From Georgenia daeguensis (GTDB lineage Bacteria; Actinomycetota; Actinomycetes; Actinomycetales; Actinomycetaceae): 64,000 nucleotides of DNA. Position 1 is the first letter of the stretch. Each line of letters begins with the position of its first letter. The notes under the pieces are model-generated. The model was not told the DNA's origin and did not search any database. It saw nothing but the letters and a program-made list of their open reading frames with translations. The stretch covers positions 310,001-374,000 of the forward strand of contig NZ_BAABBA010000002.1 in the NCBI RefSeq assembly GCF_039537705.1. The letters run 5' to 3'. Position numbers and translations under genes: made by a program. Below, piece after piece: positions 9,804-19,005 of this stretch.

Positions 9804-10604
9804 TCAGCCCCAGCGCCCGAGGCGCTGGGACAGGACCGCCAGGGCCGCCGGGCCGGCGGTCGACGTGCGCAGCACGTGGGGGCCGAGGAGGACGGGCTGC
9901 GCACCGGCGGCGGCCAGGGCCGCCACCTCCTCGTCGGTGATGCCGCCCTCGGGCCCGACGACGACCGCGACGTCCGTGGGGCGCGCCAGTCCCGCCTCGC
10001 CGCCCGCGCTGACCCGGCCCGGGTCGGGCAGCACGGCCGCCGACAGCGGCACGGCCGCCTGCTCGTGCAGCACGAGCACCGCCCCGCCCGCGGCGACGGC
10101 GGAGGCGACGGCGGCCACCAGCTCACGGGTGGCGACGAGGTCGTGCACCCACGGCACCCAGGACCGCCGGGACTGCTTGGCGGCGGCGAGGGCGACGGCC
10201 TCCCACCGCCGTCGGCCCTTCTCCACCTTCGGTCCGGACCAGACTGAGACGGAGCGGGACGCCTGCCAGGGGACGAGCCCGTCGGCGCCGAGCTCGGTGG
10301 CGGTCTCGACCGCCTGCTCGTCCCGGCCGCCCTTGGCCAGGGCCTGGACGAGCACGAGGCGGACGGCCGGCGCGGGCTCGCGGGTCACGGCTGTGACGGC
10401 TACCGAGAGCTCGTCCCTGGCGGCCGCCGCCACCGTCCCGGAGACGCGCAGTCCGGCGCCGTCGACGAGCTCGACCGCCTCGCCGGCGCGCATGCGCCGG
10501 ACGGTGGCGGCGTGCCGGGCCTCCTCGCCGCGGAGCGTGACGACGGCACCCGTCACCGCCGTCGCCAGCGTGTCGGCGTCGGCGTGGAAGACCGCGGTGG
10601 TCAT
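9804..10604 (-). CDS. rsmE: 16S rRNA m3U1498 methyltransferase RsmE
   Basis: 266 residues from ATG 10604, 4 bp after the dnaJ stop. An N-terminal PUA-like domain (HAATVRRMRAGEAVELVDG) is followed by a SPOUT methyltransferase domain with VGPEGGITDEEV and a C-terminal LGPHVLRTSTAGPAAL, the knot that binds S-adenosylmethionine. It methylates U1498 of 16S rRNA at N3 after 30S assembly. The dnaJ-rsmE pair is common in bacteria. Length is normal. Confidence 0.95.
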   Translation of the reverse strand: MTTAVFHADADTLATAVTGAVVTLRGEEARHAATVRRMRAGEAVELVDGAGLRVSGTVAAAARDELSVAVTAVTREPAPAVRLVLVQALAKGGRDEQAVETATELGADGLVPWQASRSVSVWSGPKVEKGRRRWEAVALAAAKQSRRSWVPWVHDLVATRELVAAVASAVAAGGAVLVLHEQAAVPLSAAVLPDPGRVSAGGEAGLARPTDVAVVVGPEGGITDEEVAALAAAGAQPVLLGPHVLRTSTAGPAALAVLSQRLGRWG

Positions 10605-10608
10605 CGCC

Positions 10609-11736
10609 TCAGCGGCCGGCGAGCTTGTCGCGCAGCTTGGAGAAGACGCCTGTGCCGGAGGCGGCGAGCCGCGACTCGGGCTGCTCCTCGCCCCGCAGCG
10701 CGGCCAGCTCCGCGAGGAGCTCGCGCTGGCGCTCGTCCAGCCGGGTGGGGACCTGGACGTCGACGTGCACGTGCAGGTCGCCCCGTCCGCCGCGGTGGAG
10801 GTGGCCGACGCCAAGGTCGCGCAGCGTGTAGACCTGCTCCGGCTGGGTGCCGGGCTCGATGTCGATCTCGCGCGGGCCGTCGAGGGTGTCGAGCGTGGTG
10901 ACCGTGCCGAGGGCGGCGGCGGTCATCGGCAGCGCGAGGGTGCAGTGGAGGTCGTCGCCGCGGCGCACGAACAGCGGGTGGGCCTTCTCGCGGATCTCGA
11001 CGTAGAGGTCGCCGGCGGGGCCGCCGCCGGGGCCGACCTCGCCCTGTCCGGTCATGCGGATCCGGGTGCCGGAGTCGACGCCGGCCGGCACCTCGACGCG
11101 GATGGTCTGGCGGGTGCGCACCCGGCCCTCGCCGGAGCAGTCCTGGCACGGGTCCGGGATGACGGTGCCGTGGCCCTGGCACGCGGAGCACGCCGTCGTG
11201 GCCATGACCTGCCCGAGGAAGGAGCGGGTGACGCGCTGGACGGAGCCGCGGCCGTGGCACACCTCGCAGGTGCGCGGGGAGGTGCCGGGGCGGCAGCACG
11301 AGCCGTGGCAGGTGGGGCACACGACGGCGGTGTCCACCTGCAGCTCGCGGGTGGCGCCGAAGACGGCCTCGGAGAGCTCGATGTCGAGGCGGACCAGGGC
11401 GTCCTGGCCGCGGCGCCCGCGCGGCACCGGGCCGCGCGGCGCGCCGCCGGCGGCGGCGCCGAAGAAGGTCTCGAAGATGTCCTGGAAGCCGCCGAACCCG
11501 GCCGCGCCGGCCCCGCCGCCGCCGCCGAGGGCGGACTCCCCGCCCATGTCGTACAGCTGGCGCTTCTCGGGGTTCGAGAGAACCTCGTAGGCACGCGTGA
11601 CGTCCTTGAACCCGTCGGCCGCCTCGGGGCCCGCGACGTCGGGGTGGAGCTTGCGGGCCAGCTTCCGGTAGGCCTTCTTGATCTCCTCGCCGCTCGCCTG
11701 GCGGGAGACACCGAGGATCTCGTAGTAGTCGTTCAC
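10609..11736 (-). CDS. dnaJ: Chaperone DnaJ (HrcA-linked copy)
   Basis: About 375 residues. Two adjacent GTG codons (11739 and 11736) could start; the second gives the usual NDYYEILGV N-terminus. The J domain (1-68) has HPD at 31-33, then a short Gly-rich segment. The zinc region (about 135-215) has four cysteine repeats, but the first reads CPTCHGSC instead of CxxCxGxG; the others (CEVCHGRG, CSACQGHG, CQDCSGEG) are normal. A C-terminal substrate-binding region follows. It stimulates DnaK. It is 59 bp downstream of hrcA and should share its heat-inducible transcript. Confidence 0.95.
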   Translation of the reverse strand: MNDYYEILGVSRQASGEEIKKAYRKLARKLHPDVAGPEAADGFKDVTRAYEVLSNPEKRQLYDMGGESALGGGGGAGAAGFGGFQDIFETFFGAAAGGAPRGPVPRGRRGQDALVRLDIELSEAVFGATRELQVDTAVVCPTCHGSCCRPGTSPRTCEVCHGRGSVQRVTRSFLGQVMATTACSACQGHGTVIPDPCQDCSGEGRVRTRQTIRVEVPAGVDSGTRIRMTGQGEVGPGGGPAGDLYVEIREKAHPLFVRRGDDLHCTLALPMTAAALGTVTTLDTLDGPREIDIEPGTQPEQVYTLRDLGVGHLHRGGRGDLHVHVDVQVPTRLDERQRELLAELAALRGEEQPESRLAASGTGVFSKLRDKLAGR

Positions 11737-11795
11737 CACGTCACTCTCTGCTGGGGAATGTCGGTCTGCGTGCGGGCGGCGGGGGCCGCGAGGTG

Positions 11796-12815
11796 CTACC
11801 CGGCGAGGATTCGGGAGAGGTAGCGGGCCACGGCGCGCACGGCCGCCATGGTCCCCGGGTAGTCCATGCGGGTGGGGCCGAGCACCCCGAGGCGCGCCAC
11901 GCCGTCGGACGCTTCCTCACCACCGTAGACGCTGGCCACGATCGACGCCTCGGCCAGCGCCTCGTGGTGGTTCTCGGCACCGATGCGGACCGCGACGGCG
12001 TCCTCCTCCATCTCGGAGAAGAGCTTGAGCAGCACCACCTGCTCCTCGAGCGCCTCGAGCACCGGGCTGATCGTGTGGCTGAAGTCAAGATCCGCCCGCG
12101 CGAGGTTCGCCGTGCCGGCCATGACGATGCGCTCCTCCGCGTCGAGGCGCAGGGTGTCGGTGAGCTGGGCGCTGACGGCCTCGACCAGCGGCCGGTGGGC
12201 CGGGGCGAACTGCGCGGGCAGCGCCGCGAGCTCCTGGGAGATGGTCTGCAGCCGCCGGCCGGCGCAGATGACGTTCAGCCGGGCGCGGAGCTCCGCGGTG
12301 ACGCCGGCGTCGATCTCCGCGGCGGTCTCGATGGTCCGCTGCTCCACGCGCCCGGTGTCGGTGATGATCACGACGAGCAGGCGCTGGGGGCTGAGCGGCA
12401 CCAGCTCGAGGTGGCGCAGGGTGGAGCGCCGCAGGGACGGGTACTGGACCACAGCCACCTGGTGGGTGAGCTGGGCGAGCAGGCGGACGGTCCGCTCCAC
12501 GACGTCGTCGAGGTCGACGGCGTCGTCGAGCAGCACCTGGATCGCGCGCTTCTCGGCGGCGGACAGGGGCTTGATGGCGCCGATCTGGTCGACGAAGACG
12601 CGGTAGCCCTTGTCCGTGGGCACCCGGCCGGCCGAGGTGTGCGGCTGGACGATGAGCCCGTGCTCCTCCAGGGCGGCCATGTCGTTGCGGATCGTGGCCG
12701 GCGAGACCCCGAGCGCGTGGCGCTCCACCAGCACGCGCGAACCGACCGGCTCCCTCGTGGAGACGTAGTCCTGGACGATCGCCCGGAGCACGTCGAGGCG
12801 GCGCTCCTCGCTCAC
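11796..12815 (-). CDS. hrcA: Heat-inducible transcription repressor HrcA
   Basis: 339 residues from GTG 12815 after GAGGAGG at 5-bp spacing. An N-terminal winged helix (SEERRLDVLRAIVQDYV, GVSPATIRNDMAALEE) is followed by the GAF-like and dimerisation regions of HrcA. It represses heat-shock genes by binding CIRCE and is helped to fold by GroEL. A CIRCE operator lies 17 bp before the start, so the gene represses itself and the genes behind it (dnaJ, rsmE and probably through to era). Length is that of the family. Confidence 0.96.
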   Translation of the reverse strand: MSEERRLDVLRAIVQDYVSTREPVGSRVLVERHALGVSPATIRNDMAALEEHGLIVQPHTSAGRVPTDKGYRVFVDQIGAIKPLSAAEKRAIQVLLDDAVDLDDVVERTVRLLAQLTHQVAVVQYPSLRRSTLRHLELVPLSPQRLLVVIITDTGRVEQRTIETAAEIDAGVTAELRARLNVICAGRRLQTISQELAALPAQFAPAHRPLVEAVSAQLTDTLRLDAEERIVMAGTANLARADLDFSHTISPVLEALEEQVVLLKLFSEMEEDAVAVRIGAENHHEALAEASIVASVYGGEEASDGVARLGVLGPTRMDYPGTMAAVRAVARYLSRILAG

Positions 12816-12832
12816 TGCGTCCTCCTCACGCT

Positions 12833-12859
12833 TCAGCACTCTCAACCGTTGAGTGCTAA
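12833..12859 (-). promoter_or_regulatory. CIRCE operator (HrcA binding site)
   Basis: Arms TCAGCACTC (12833-12841) and GAGTGCTAA (12851-12859) with a 9-bp spacer. This matches the CIRCE consensus TTAGCACTC-N9-GAGTGCTAA with one mismatch. It lies 17 bp upstream of the hrcA start. Confidence 0.95.
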
Positions 12860-12920
12860 TCCTACGCGCCACGCCCCGGGGTGCACCGGTGGCGGTGCCC
12901 ACACTGCGTAACCTGCCGGG

Positions 12921-13814
12921 GTGAACGACCGCTACGGCTCCGACGTCCTCTCCGCCGACCCGCACCGCAGCGGATCCTTCGCGCACCGGCCGACCAGCCG
13001 GGACCAGGCGGCCGAGTCCGGCCTCGTGGTCGAGGAGGTGACCTCCGGTTTCGTGGGCGCGGTGGTCCGGGTGGAGAAGTCCGGCGGGATGCACGTCGTG
13101 GTGCTCGAGGACCGGCACGGCGGGCGGCGCGCCTTCCCGCTCGGACCTGGCTTCTGGGTGGAGGGCCGGCCCGTCACCCTCACCCCGCCTGCCGCCGGAC
13201 CGCGGCGCCAGGGCCCCACCACGGCCGGCGGCCGCCGCCTGACGGCGTCCGGCTCGCTCGCCGTCGAGAACCAGCGTGCCCGGGTGGCCCGCGCCTCGCG
13301 GATCTGGGTGGAGGGCCGTCACGACGCCGAGCTGGTGGAGCGGGTCTGGGGCGACGACCTGCGGGTCGAGGGCGTCGTCGTCGAGATGCTCGACGGCGTC
13401 GACAACCTCGAGGCCGTGCTGCGTGACTTCCGGCCGGGCCCCACCCGCCGCGCCGGCGTGCTGGTGGACCACCTCGTGCCGGGCTCGAAGGAGTCGCGCA
13501 TCGCCGCCAGGGTGACCGGCGGGCCGGCGGGGCAGCACGTCCTGGTGCTCGGGCATCCCTACGTCGACGTGTGGCAGGCCGTCCGGCCGGAACGGGTGGG
13601 GCTCAGTGCGTGGCCCGACGTCCCACGCGGGACCGACATCAAGGTCGGTACGCTCCGGGCCCTGGGGTGGCCGCACGCCGACCAGGCGGACATCGCCCGC
13701 GGCTGGAAGCGCATCCTGGGCCGGGTGCGCGACTACAAGGACCTCTCCCCCGCCCTCCTGGGGCGGATGGAGGAGCTGATCGACTTCGTCACCGCGGTGC
13801 CCGAGGGCGCCTGA
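12921..13814 (+). CDS. DUF3097 family protein
   Basis: 297 residues from GTG 12921, divergent from hrcA. The conserved core reads ASRIWVEGRHDAELVERVWG, then LRVEGVVVEMLDG and a C-terminal DIKVGTLRALGWPH. The VEGxxDAELVEKVWG core looks like part of a TOPRIM fold (an acidic VEGxxD motif), but this is only a resemblance. The family is widespread in actinobacteria and has no known function. No membrane helix or signal peptide is seen. It converges on the next gene with only 15 bp between stops. Confidence 0.85.
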   Translation: MNDRYGSDVLSADPHRSGSFAHRPTSRDQAAESGLVVEEVTSGFVGAVVRVEKSGGMHVVVLEDRHGGRRAFPLGPGFWVEGRPVTLTPPAAGPRRQGPTTAGGRRLTASGSLAVENQRARVARASRIWVEGRHDAELVERVWGDDLRVEGVVVEMLDGVDNLEAVLRDFRPGPTRRAGVLVDHLVPGSKESRIAARVTGGPAGQHVLVLGHPYVDVWQAVRPERVGLSAWPDVPRGTDIKVGTLRALGWPHADQADIARGWKRILGRVRDYKDLSPALLGRMEELIDFVTAVPEGA

Positions 13815-13829
13815 GCGGCCCGGCACGGC

Positions 13830-14786
13830 TCAGGCGCTGCCCGGGACCATGACCGGCCCGCCCGTGAGCCTGCGGTAGACGAACACCGTGGCGATCGTGA
13901 TCATCGGGATCGCCACGAGCAGGCCCACGCCGAGCGCGATCGCGCCCAGGATGGCCACCCCCATGCTCGCGAGGATCAGCAGGAGCGCGGTGCCCAGGTT
14001 GTCCTTGACCAGACGGAAGCTCGACCGGATCGCGTCGACGGCCGAGAACCGGCGGTCGATGGCGAACTGGAGGTAGAACATCCCGAGGACGAGCACGATA
14101 AGGCCCGGGATGATCAGCAGGACGAACCCCACCGCGGTGAGGATCGCCATGAGGACGGCGGCCAGCAACGCCTGGAGGAAGTTCGGCACCCGGAAGAAGT
14201 CCCCGAGCTCCAGCCGCCTGCCGTCGACCGTCCGGAGCGCGGCGGAGACCAGGCCCGCGGTGATCGCGAAGTTGATGATCGTGAAGAGCAGGTTGACGGC
14301 CGACGCCGCCGGGTCGAACGCGAAGGTCGCCGTCGGGTCGAGGCGGTTGGTGCCGAGGTTCTGGTTGCGGATCGTCTGCTCGATGCTCGAGCCGATGCCG
14401 CCGACGACGAGCAGGACGAGGGCCGCGACGATCCACGGCCCGGCGTTCGCCTTGAAGCCCTGCCAGGCGTAGCGGAACGCCTCGCCCACCGACGCCGTCC
14501 GCTGCCCGTAGGCCTCCTGGGCCTGGGGCGCCGCCGGTGGTCCGCCGTACGCGGGCTGCCCGTAGGCGGGCGGCTGCTGACCGTACGGGGGTCGCTCGCC
14601 GTACGGCTGCTGACCGTAGGCCGCAGGCTGCTGACCGTACGGCTGCTGACCGTAGGCGGGGGGCTGCTGACCGTAGGCCGGGGGCTGCTGGCCGTACGGC
14701 TGCTGACCGTAGGCGGGGGGCTGCTCCCCCGACGGGCTCGGGACCAGGGGGTCCTCGGGTCGCTCCGGAGGTGGGGTCTGCGTCAT
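13830..14786 (-). CDS. Membrane protein with YGQQP repeats
   Basis: 318 residues from ATG 14786 after AAGGAG at 8 bp. The first 95 residues are disordered and built from about ten repeats of the YGQQPPA type; the coding DNA from about 14540 to 14735 is correspondingly repetitive. Six or so hydrophobic helices follow (about residues 110-305), resembling the GlpQ-like/DUF975 integral membrane domain. Proteins of this layout are common in actinobacteria. Function is unknown; the N-terminal tail probably lies in the cytoplasm. Confidence 0.8.
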   Translation of the reverse strand: MTQTPPPERPEDPLVPSPSGEQPPAYGQQPYGQQPPAYGQQPPAYGQQPYGQQPAAYGQQPYGERPPYGQQPPAYGQPAYGGPPAAPQAQEAYGQRTASVGEAFRYAWQGFKANAGPWIVAALVLLVVGGIGSSIEQTIRNQNLGTNRLDPTATFAFDPAASAVNLLFTIINFAITAGLVSAALRTVDGRRLELGDFFRVPNFLQALLAAVLMAILTAVGFVLLIIPGLIVLVLGMFYLQFAIDRRFSAVDAIRSSFRLVKDNLGTALLLILASMGVAILGAIALGVGLLVAIPMITIATVFVYRRLTGGPVMVPGSA

Positions 14787-14927
14787 GGGAGCGCTCCTTC
14801 TCGGTCTGGGCAAGCTGCCATGGACCGGCACCCCCTACCAAACCGCCCCGTGCGCGCCACGTCAACGGCCCCAGGGCCGATCGGCCGGATGAACGCCCCG
14901 CCTCACCCGGCGGCCGGACAGGGTGTC

Positions 14928-16208
14928 TCAGTCGGTCAGCGCACGGACCACGGCGTCGGCGAGCAGGCGTCCCCGGAGCGTGAGCTGCACCCTGCCGCGT
15001 CGCGCGGCGGCGAAGTCGACGAGCCCCTCGCGGAGCAGGTCGGCAACCGTGCCGCGCAGGCGCTCCGGGACCCGTCCGGTCCCCGGCTCGAGCTCGAGCC
15101 CGTCGGCCAGGCGCACGCCCAGCATGATCCTCTCGAGCTCGCGGGTCGCGTCGTCGAGGACCTCCCTGCCAGCGGCCGGGCTCAGGCTTTGCTCCAGGCG
15201 GAACGCGTAGGTGCGCGGATGCTTGACGTTCCACCAGCGCACGTTGCCCACGTGGCTGTGCGCGCCGGGGCCGACGCCCCACCAGTCCTGGTCGCGCCAG
15301 TAGGAGAGGTTGTGCCGGCTCGCGTGGCGGGGCGGCCGTCCCGGCACGTCGGCGGGGTCGGTCCGGGCGAAGTTGCTGACCTCGTACCACCGGAAGCCCG
15401 CCTCCGAGAGAACCCGGTCGGCGAGCTCGTACTTGGTCGCGGCGTCGTCGTCGTCCGGGAGCGGCAGCTCACCGCGCCGGACCTGGGCCCCCATCTTGGT
15501 GCCCGGCTCGACCACCAGGGCGTAGGCGGAGACGTGGTCCGGCTCGAGGGCGACGGCGGTGTCGAGGCTGGTGCGCCAGTTGTCCACGGACTCGCCAGGG
15601 GTGCCGTAGATGAGGTCCACGGACACCTCGAGGCCGGCGTCCCGAGCCCACCGGACGACGTCGGGCAGCCGTGCGGGATCGTGCGTGCGGTCGAGGGTCT
15701 CGAGCACCGAGCGCACCGCCGACTGCATCCCGAAGGAGACCCGGGTGAAGCCGGCCGCGGCGAGGGCGGCGAGGGAGGCGGCGTCCACCGAGTCGGGGTT
15801 CGCCTCCGTCGTCACCTCCGCGCCCGGGGCGAGCCCCCAGGTGTCGCGCACGGCGCCGAGCATCCTGGCGAGGTCCGCGACGGGAAGCATGGTGGGGGTC
15901 CCGCCGCCGACGAAGACCGTCGACACCTCGCGCGCCGGGAGCCCGGCGTCGGCGAGCGTGGGGTCGGACAGCACCCGTGCCGCCAGCTCGATCTCCCGCA
16001 GGGCGGTGGTGGCGTAGCTGGCCGCGCTCGCACCGCCGCCGAGCTCGGCGTTGGTGTAGGTGTTGAAGTCGCAGTAGCCGCAGCGCACGCGGCAGAACGG
16101 CACGTGCAGGTAGACGCCGAGGTCGCGCGCGGCGGCGCCGTGGGCGCTGGAGACCGGCAGGGCGCCGTCGTCGGGCGGCGTCTCGCCGTCGGGCAGGGCG
16201 GGGGGCAT
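14928..16208 (-). CDS. hemW: Radical SAM heme chaperone HemW
   Basis: 426 residues from ATG 16208; a TTG three codons upstream is less likely. The radical SAM cluster motif is CRVRCGYCDF, with the CxxxCxxC cysteines and Tyr-Cys as in HemW. GGGTPTML (SAM binding), EANPDSV and the C-terminal HemN-like domain are present. It was long annotated as oxygen-independent coproporphyrinogen oxidase; HemW binds heme and passes it to target proteins. It lies 58 bp downstream of the MOSC gene, after lepA, a common lepA-hemW order. Confidence 0.93.
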   Translation of the reverse strand: MPPALPDGETPPDDGALPVSSAHGAAARDLGVYLHVPFCRVRCGYCDFNTYTNAELGGGASAASYATTALREIELAARVLSDPTLADAGLPAREVSTVFVGGGTPTMLPVADLARMLGAVRDTWGLAPGAEVTTEANPDSVDAASLAALAAAGFTRVSFGMQSAVRSVLETLDRTHDPARLPDVVRWARDAGLEVSVDLIYGTPGESVDNWRTSLDTAVALEPDHVSAYALVVEPGTKMGAQVRRGELPLPDDDDAATKYELADRVLSEAGFRWYEVSNFARTDPADVPGRPPRHASRHNLSYWRDQDWWGVGPGAHSHVGNVRWWNVKHPRTYAFRLEQSLSPAAGREVLDDATRELERIMLGVRLADGLELEPGTGRVPERLRGTVADLLREGLVDFAAARRGRVQLTLRGRLLADAVVRALTD

Positions 16209-16266
16209 GGGGTCCAATCATCGCTCTTCGGGGAGCGCGCGTGTGCGCGGCTCCCGCGGTCGGCCG

Positions 16267-16926
16267 TCAGCCGGCGGGCACGGCGGCGCGCGCAGCCACC
16301 CGGGCGACGTGCTCGCGCAGGTAGGCGGCCATGGCGATCTGGCCGTCGCCCTCGGCGGAGAGAAGGGTGCGGGCGTCGTCGACCCCCTGCGCGGGGAACC
16401 AGCCGGCGACGGTGACGCCGTGGCCGGGTCGGTGCGTCACCGTGACGGTGTCCCCCGCGCGGACCTCACCGGGGACGAGCACCCTGAGATAGGCGCCCGG
16501 TCGCCCGCGCTGCGTGAACCGGCGGACCCAGCCGTCCTGGCCGAGCCAGCGCCCGAACGTCGCGCACGGCGTGCGGGGGCCGGTCACCTCGACCTCGAGG
16601 GTGTCGCCGATGCGCCACCGCTCCCCGATCTCGGCGTCGTCCACCGGCAGGCCGGACACGCGCAGGTTCTCGCCGAACCGGCCGGCGGGTACGTCCTCGC
16701 CGAGCTCGCCCGCCCACCAGTCGGCCTCGGCCTGGTCGTAGGCGTACACCGCCTTCTCGAGGCCACCGTGGTCCTTGCGGTCGGCCTGCACGTCGCCGCG
16801 AAGGCCGTAGCGCCCCACCCGGACCGGGCCCTCGGCGGGCCGCTTGTCGATCGCCGTGACGCCGACGCTCCCGCCGTCCAGGTGCAGCTCCGCCACGCGG
16901 CACACGTGGCTGACGACGCCGGCCAC
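16267..16926 (-). CDS. MOSC domain protein (YiiM-like)
   Basis: 219 residues from GTG 16926, whose first base is the last base of the lepA stop. It has the MOSC pattern: KRPAEGPVRVGRYGLRGDVQADRKDHGG, split over about residues 28-55, then GRFGENLRVSGL and TGPRTPCATFG with the conserved cysteine. Such proteins bind molybdenum cofactor or reduce N-hydroxylated bases (YiiM). It is tightly coupled to lepA, but no functional link is known. Cytoplasmic. Confidence 0.85.
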   Translation of the reverse strand: MAGVVSHVCRVAELHLDGGSVGVTAIDKRPAEGPVRVGRYGLRGDVQADRKDHGGLEKAVYAYDQAEADWWAGELGEDVPAGRFGENLRVSGLPVDDAEIGERWRIGDTLEVEVTGPRTPCATFGRWLGQDGWVRRFTQRGRPGAYLRVLVPGEVRAGDTVTVTHRPGHGVTVAGWFPAQGVDDARTLLSAEGDGQIAMAAYLREHVARVAARAAVPAG

Positions 16927-18785
16927 TACTTCTTGCCGGTGGGCGCGTCGGAGGTCAGCGCGGCGATGAACGCCTCCTGGGGGACCTCCACCCGGCCGAT
17001 GTTCTTCATGCGCTTCTTGCCCTCCTTCTGCTTCTCGAGCAGCTTGCGCTTACGGCTGATGTCACCGCCGTAGCACTTGGCGAGCATGTCCTTGCGCAGG
17101 GCCCGGATCGTCTCGCGGGCGATCACGCGCGCGCCGATGGCCGCCTGGATCGGGACCTCGAACTGCTGGCGCGGGATCAGCTCCTTGAGCTTGCCGGCCA
17201 TGGTCACGCCGTAGGAGTAGGCCTTGTCGCGGTGGACGATCGCGGAGAACGCGTCGACGTGCTCGTGGTTGAGGAGGATGTCGACCTTGACGAGGTCGGC
17301 CTCCTGGTCGCCGGAGGGCTCGTAGTCCAGGGAGGCGTAGCCGCGGGTCTTGGACTTCAGCTGGTCGAAGAAGTCCCCGACGATCTCCTGCAGCGGCAGG
17401 GTGTAGCGCAGCTCGACGCGGGTCTCGGACAGGTAGTCCATGCCGAGCAGCGTGCCGCGCCGCGCCTGGCACAGCTCCATGATCGCGCCGACGAACTCGC
17501 TGGGGGCGAGGATGGTCGAGCGCACGACGGGCTCGCGGATCGAGGTGATCTTGCCCTCGGGGAACTCGCTGGGGTTGGTGACGCGGACCTCGGTCCCGTC
17601 CTCGGTGACGACGTCGTAGGAGACGTTGGGCGCCGTCGAGATGAGCGAGAGGTCGAACTCGCGCTCGAGGCGCTCCCGGACGATCTCAAGGTGCAGCAGC
17701 CCGAGGAAGCCGCAGCGGAACCCGAAGCCGAGCGCGACGGAGGTCTCCGGCTCGTAGACCAGCGCGGCGTCGTTGAGCTTGAGCTTGTCGAGGGCGTCGC
17801 GCAGCACCGGGTAGTCGGAGCCGTCCACGGGGTAGAGCCCGGAGAACACCATGGGCTTGGGCTCGCGGTAGCCGCCCAGGGCCTCGGCCGCCGGCTTGGA
17901 CAGGTTGGTGACGGTGTCGCCGACCTTGGACTGGCGCACGTCCTTCACGCCGGTGATGAGGTACCCCACCTCGCCGACGCCGAGCCCCTCGGACGGGGTC
18001 GGCTCGGGCGAGATGACACCGATCTCGAGCAGCTCGTGCGTGGCCCGCGTGGACATCATCTGGATCCGCTCGCGGGGGCTGAGCTGACCGTCGATGACGC
18101 GGACGTAGGTCACGACGCCGCGGTAGGTGTCGTAGACGGAGTCGAAGATCATCGCGCGCGACGGCGCGTCGGCGTTACCGACGGGCGCGGGGATCTCCTG
18201 CACGATGCGGTCGAGGAGGTCCAGCACGCCGGCCCCGGTCTTGCCGGAGACGCGCAGGCAGTCCTCAGGGTCGCCGCCGATGAGGTTCGCGAGCTCCTCC
18301 GCGTACCTCTCGGGCTGCGCCGCGGGCAGGTCGATCTTGTTCAGGACCGGGATGATCGTGAGGTCGTTCTCCATGGCCATGTAGAGGTTCGCCAGGGTCT
18401 GCGCCTCGATGCCCTGCGCTGCGTCCACGAGGAGGATCGCGCCCTCGCAGGCGGCCAGCGACCGGTTGACCTCGTAGGAGAAGTCCACGTGGCCGGGCGT
18501 GTCGATCATGTTCAGCGCGTACGGCTGGCCGTCGACCTCCCACGGCATGCGCACGGCCTGGGACTTGATGGTGATGCCGCGCTCGCGCTCGATGTCCATC
18601 CGGTCGAGGTACTGCGCCCGCATGGCGCGGTCGTCGACCACCCCGGTCAGCTGCAGCATGCGGTCCGCCAGCGTCGACTTGCCGTGGTCGATGTGGGCGA
18701 TGATGCAGAAGTTCCGCAGCAGCTCGGGCGGGGTCGCCGCCGGGCGGATCTGCGCGGCTTGTGCCGGGCTGGGGATGGGTGACAC
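16926..18785 (-). CDS. lepA: Elongation factor 4 (LepA)
   Basis: 619 residues from GTG 18785 with GAGGTAGC about 7 bp upstream. GTPase motifs: AHIDHGKST, RGITIK, DTPGHVDF and NKIDLP. EF-G-like domains II, III and V and the LepA-specific C-terminal domain (KMLAKCYGGDISRKRKLLEKQ type, with MKNIGRVEVPQEAF at the end) are complete. LepA binds ribosomes and affects initiation or stalled elongation. The N-terminus has about 20 extra residues (IPSPAQAAQIRPAATPP) compared with E. coli, usual for actinobacteria. Confidence 0.97.
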   Translation of the reverse strand: MSPIPSPAQAAQIRPAATPPELLRNFCIIAHIDHGKSTLADRMLQLTGVVDDRAMRAQYLDRMDIERERGITIKSQAVRMPWEVDGQPYALNMIDTPGHVDFSYEVNRSLAACEGAILLVDAAQGIEAQTLANLYMAMENDLTIIPVLNKIDLPAAQPERYAEELANLIGGDPEDCLRVSGKTGAGVLDLLDRIVQEIPAPVGNADAPSRAMIFDSVYDTYRGVVTYVRVIDGQLSPRERIQMMSTRATHELLEIGVISPEPTPSEGLGVGEVGYLITGVKDVRQSKVGDTVTNLSKPAAEALGGYREPKPMVFSGLYPVDGSDYPVLRDALDKLKLNDAALVYEPETSVALGFGFRCGFLGLLHLEIVRERLEREFDLSLISTAPNVSYDVVTEDGTEVRVTNPSEFPEGKITSIREPVVRSTILAPSEFVGAIMELCQARRGTLLGMDYLSETRVELRYTLPLQEIVGDFFDQLKSKTRGYASLDYEPSGDQEADLVKVDILLNHEHVDAFSAIVHRDKAYSYGVTMAGKLKELIPRQQFEVPIQAAIGARVIARETIRALRKDMLAKCYGGDISRKRKLLEKQKEGKKRMKNIGRVEVPQEAFIAALTSDAPTGKK

Positions 18786-19005
18786 GCAGCTACCTCGGGA
18801 GACGGACGGAGCGCGCGGGCGCGCGGGACTGGACCAGACCATATGGTCCCACGGCGCCCGGCCGAACGGCGAAAAGGTCCGGCACGACGAAGCCCTCCGG
18901 CACGACGAAGCCGTCCGCCACGACGGGACCGACCCAGAAGTTCCCGGTGTTCGCCCACGGGTGAGCGTGCGGCCCCGCGCTGCGCCGTCGTGCGAGGCTT
19001 GCCGT

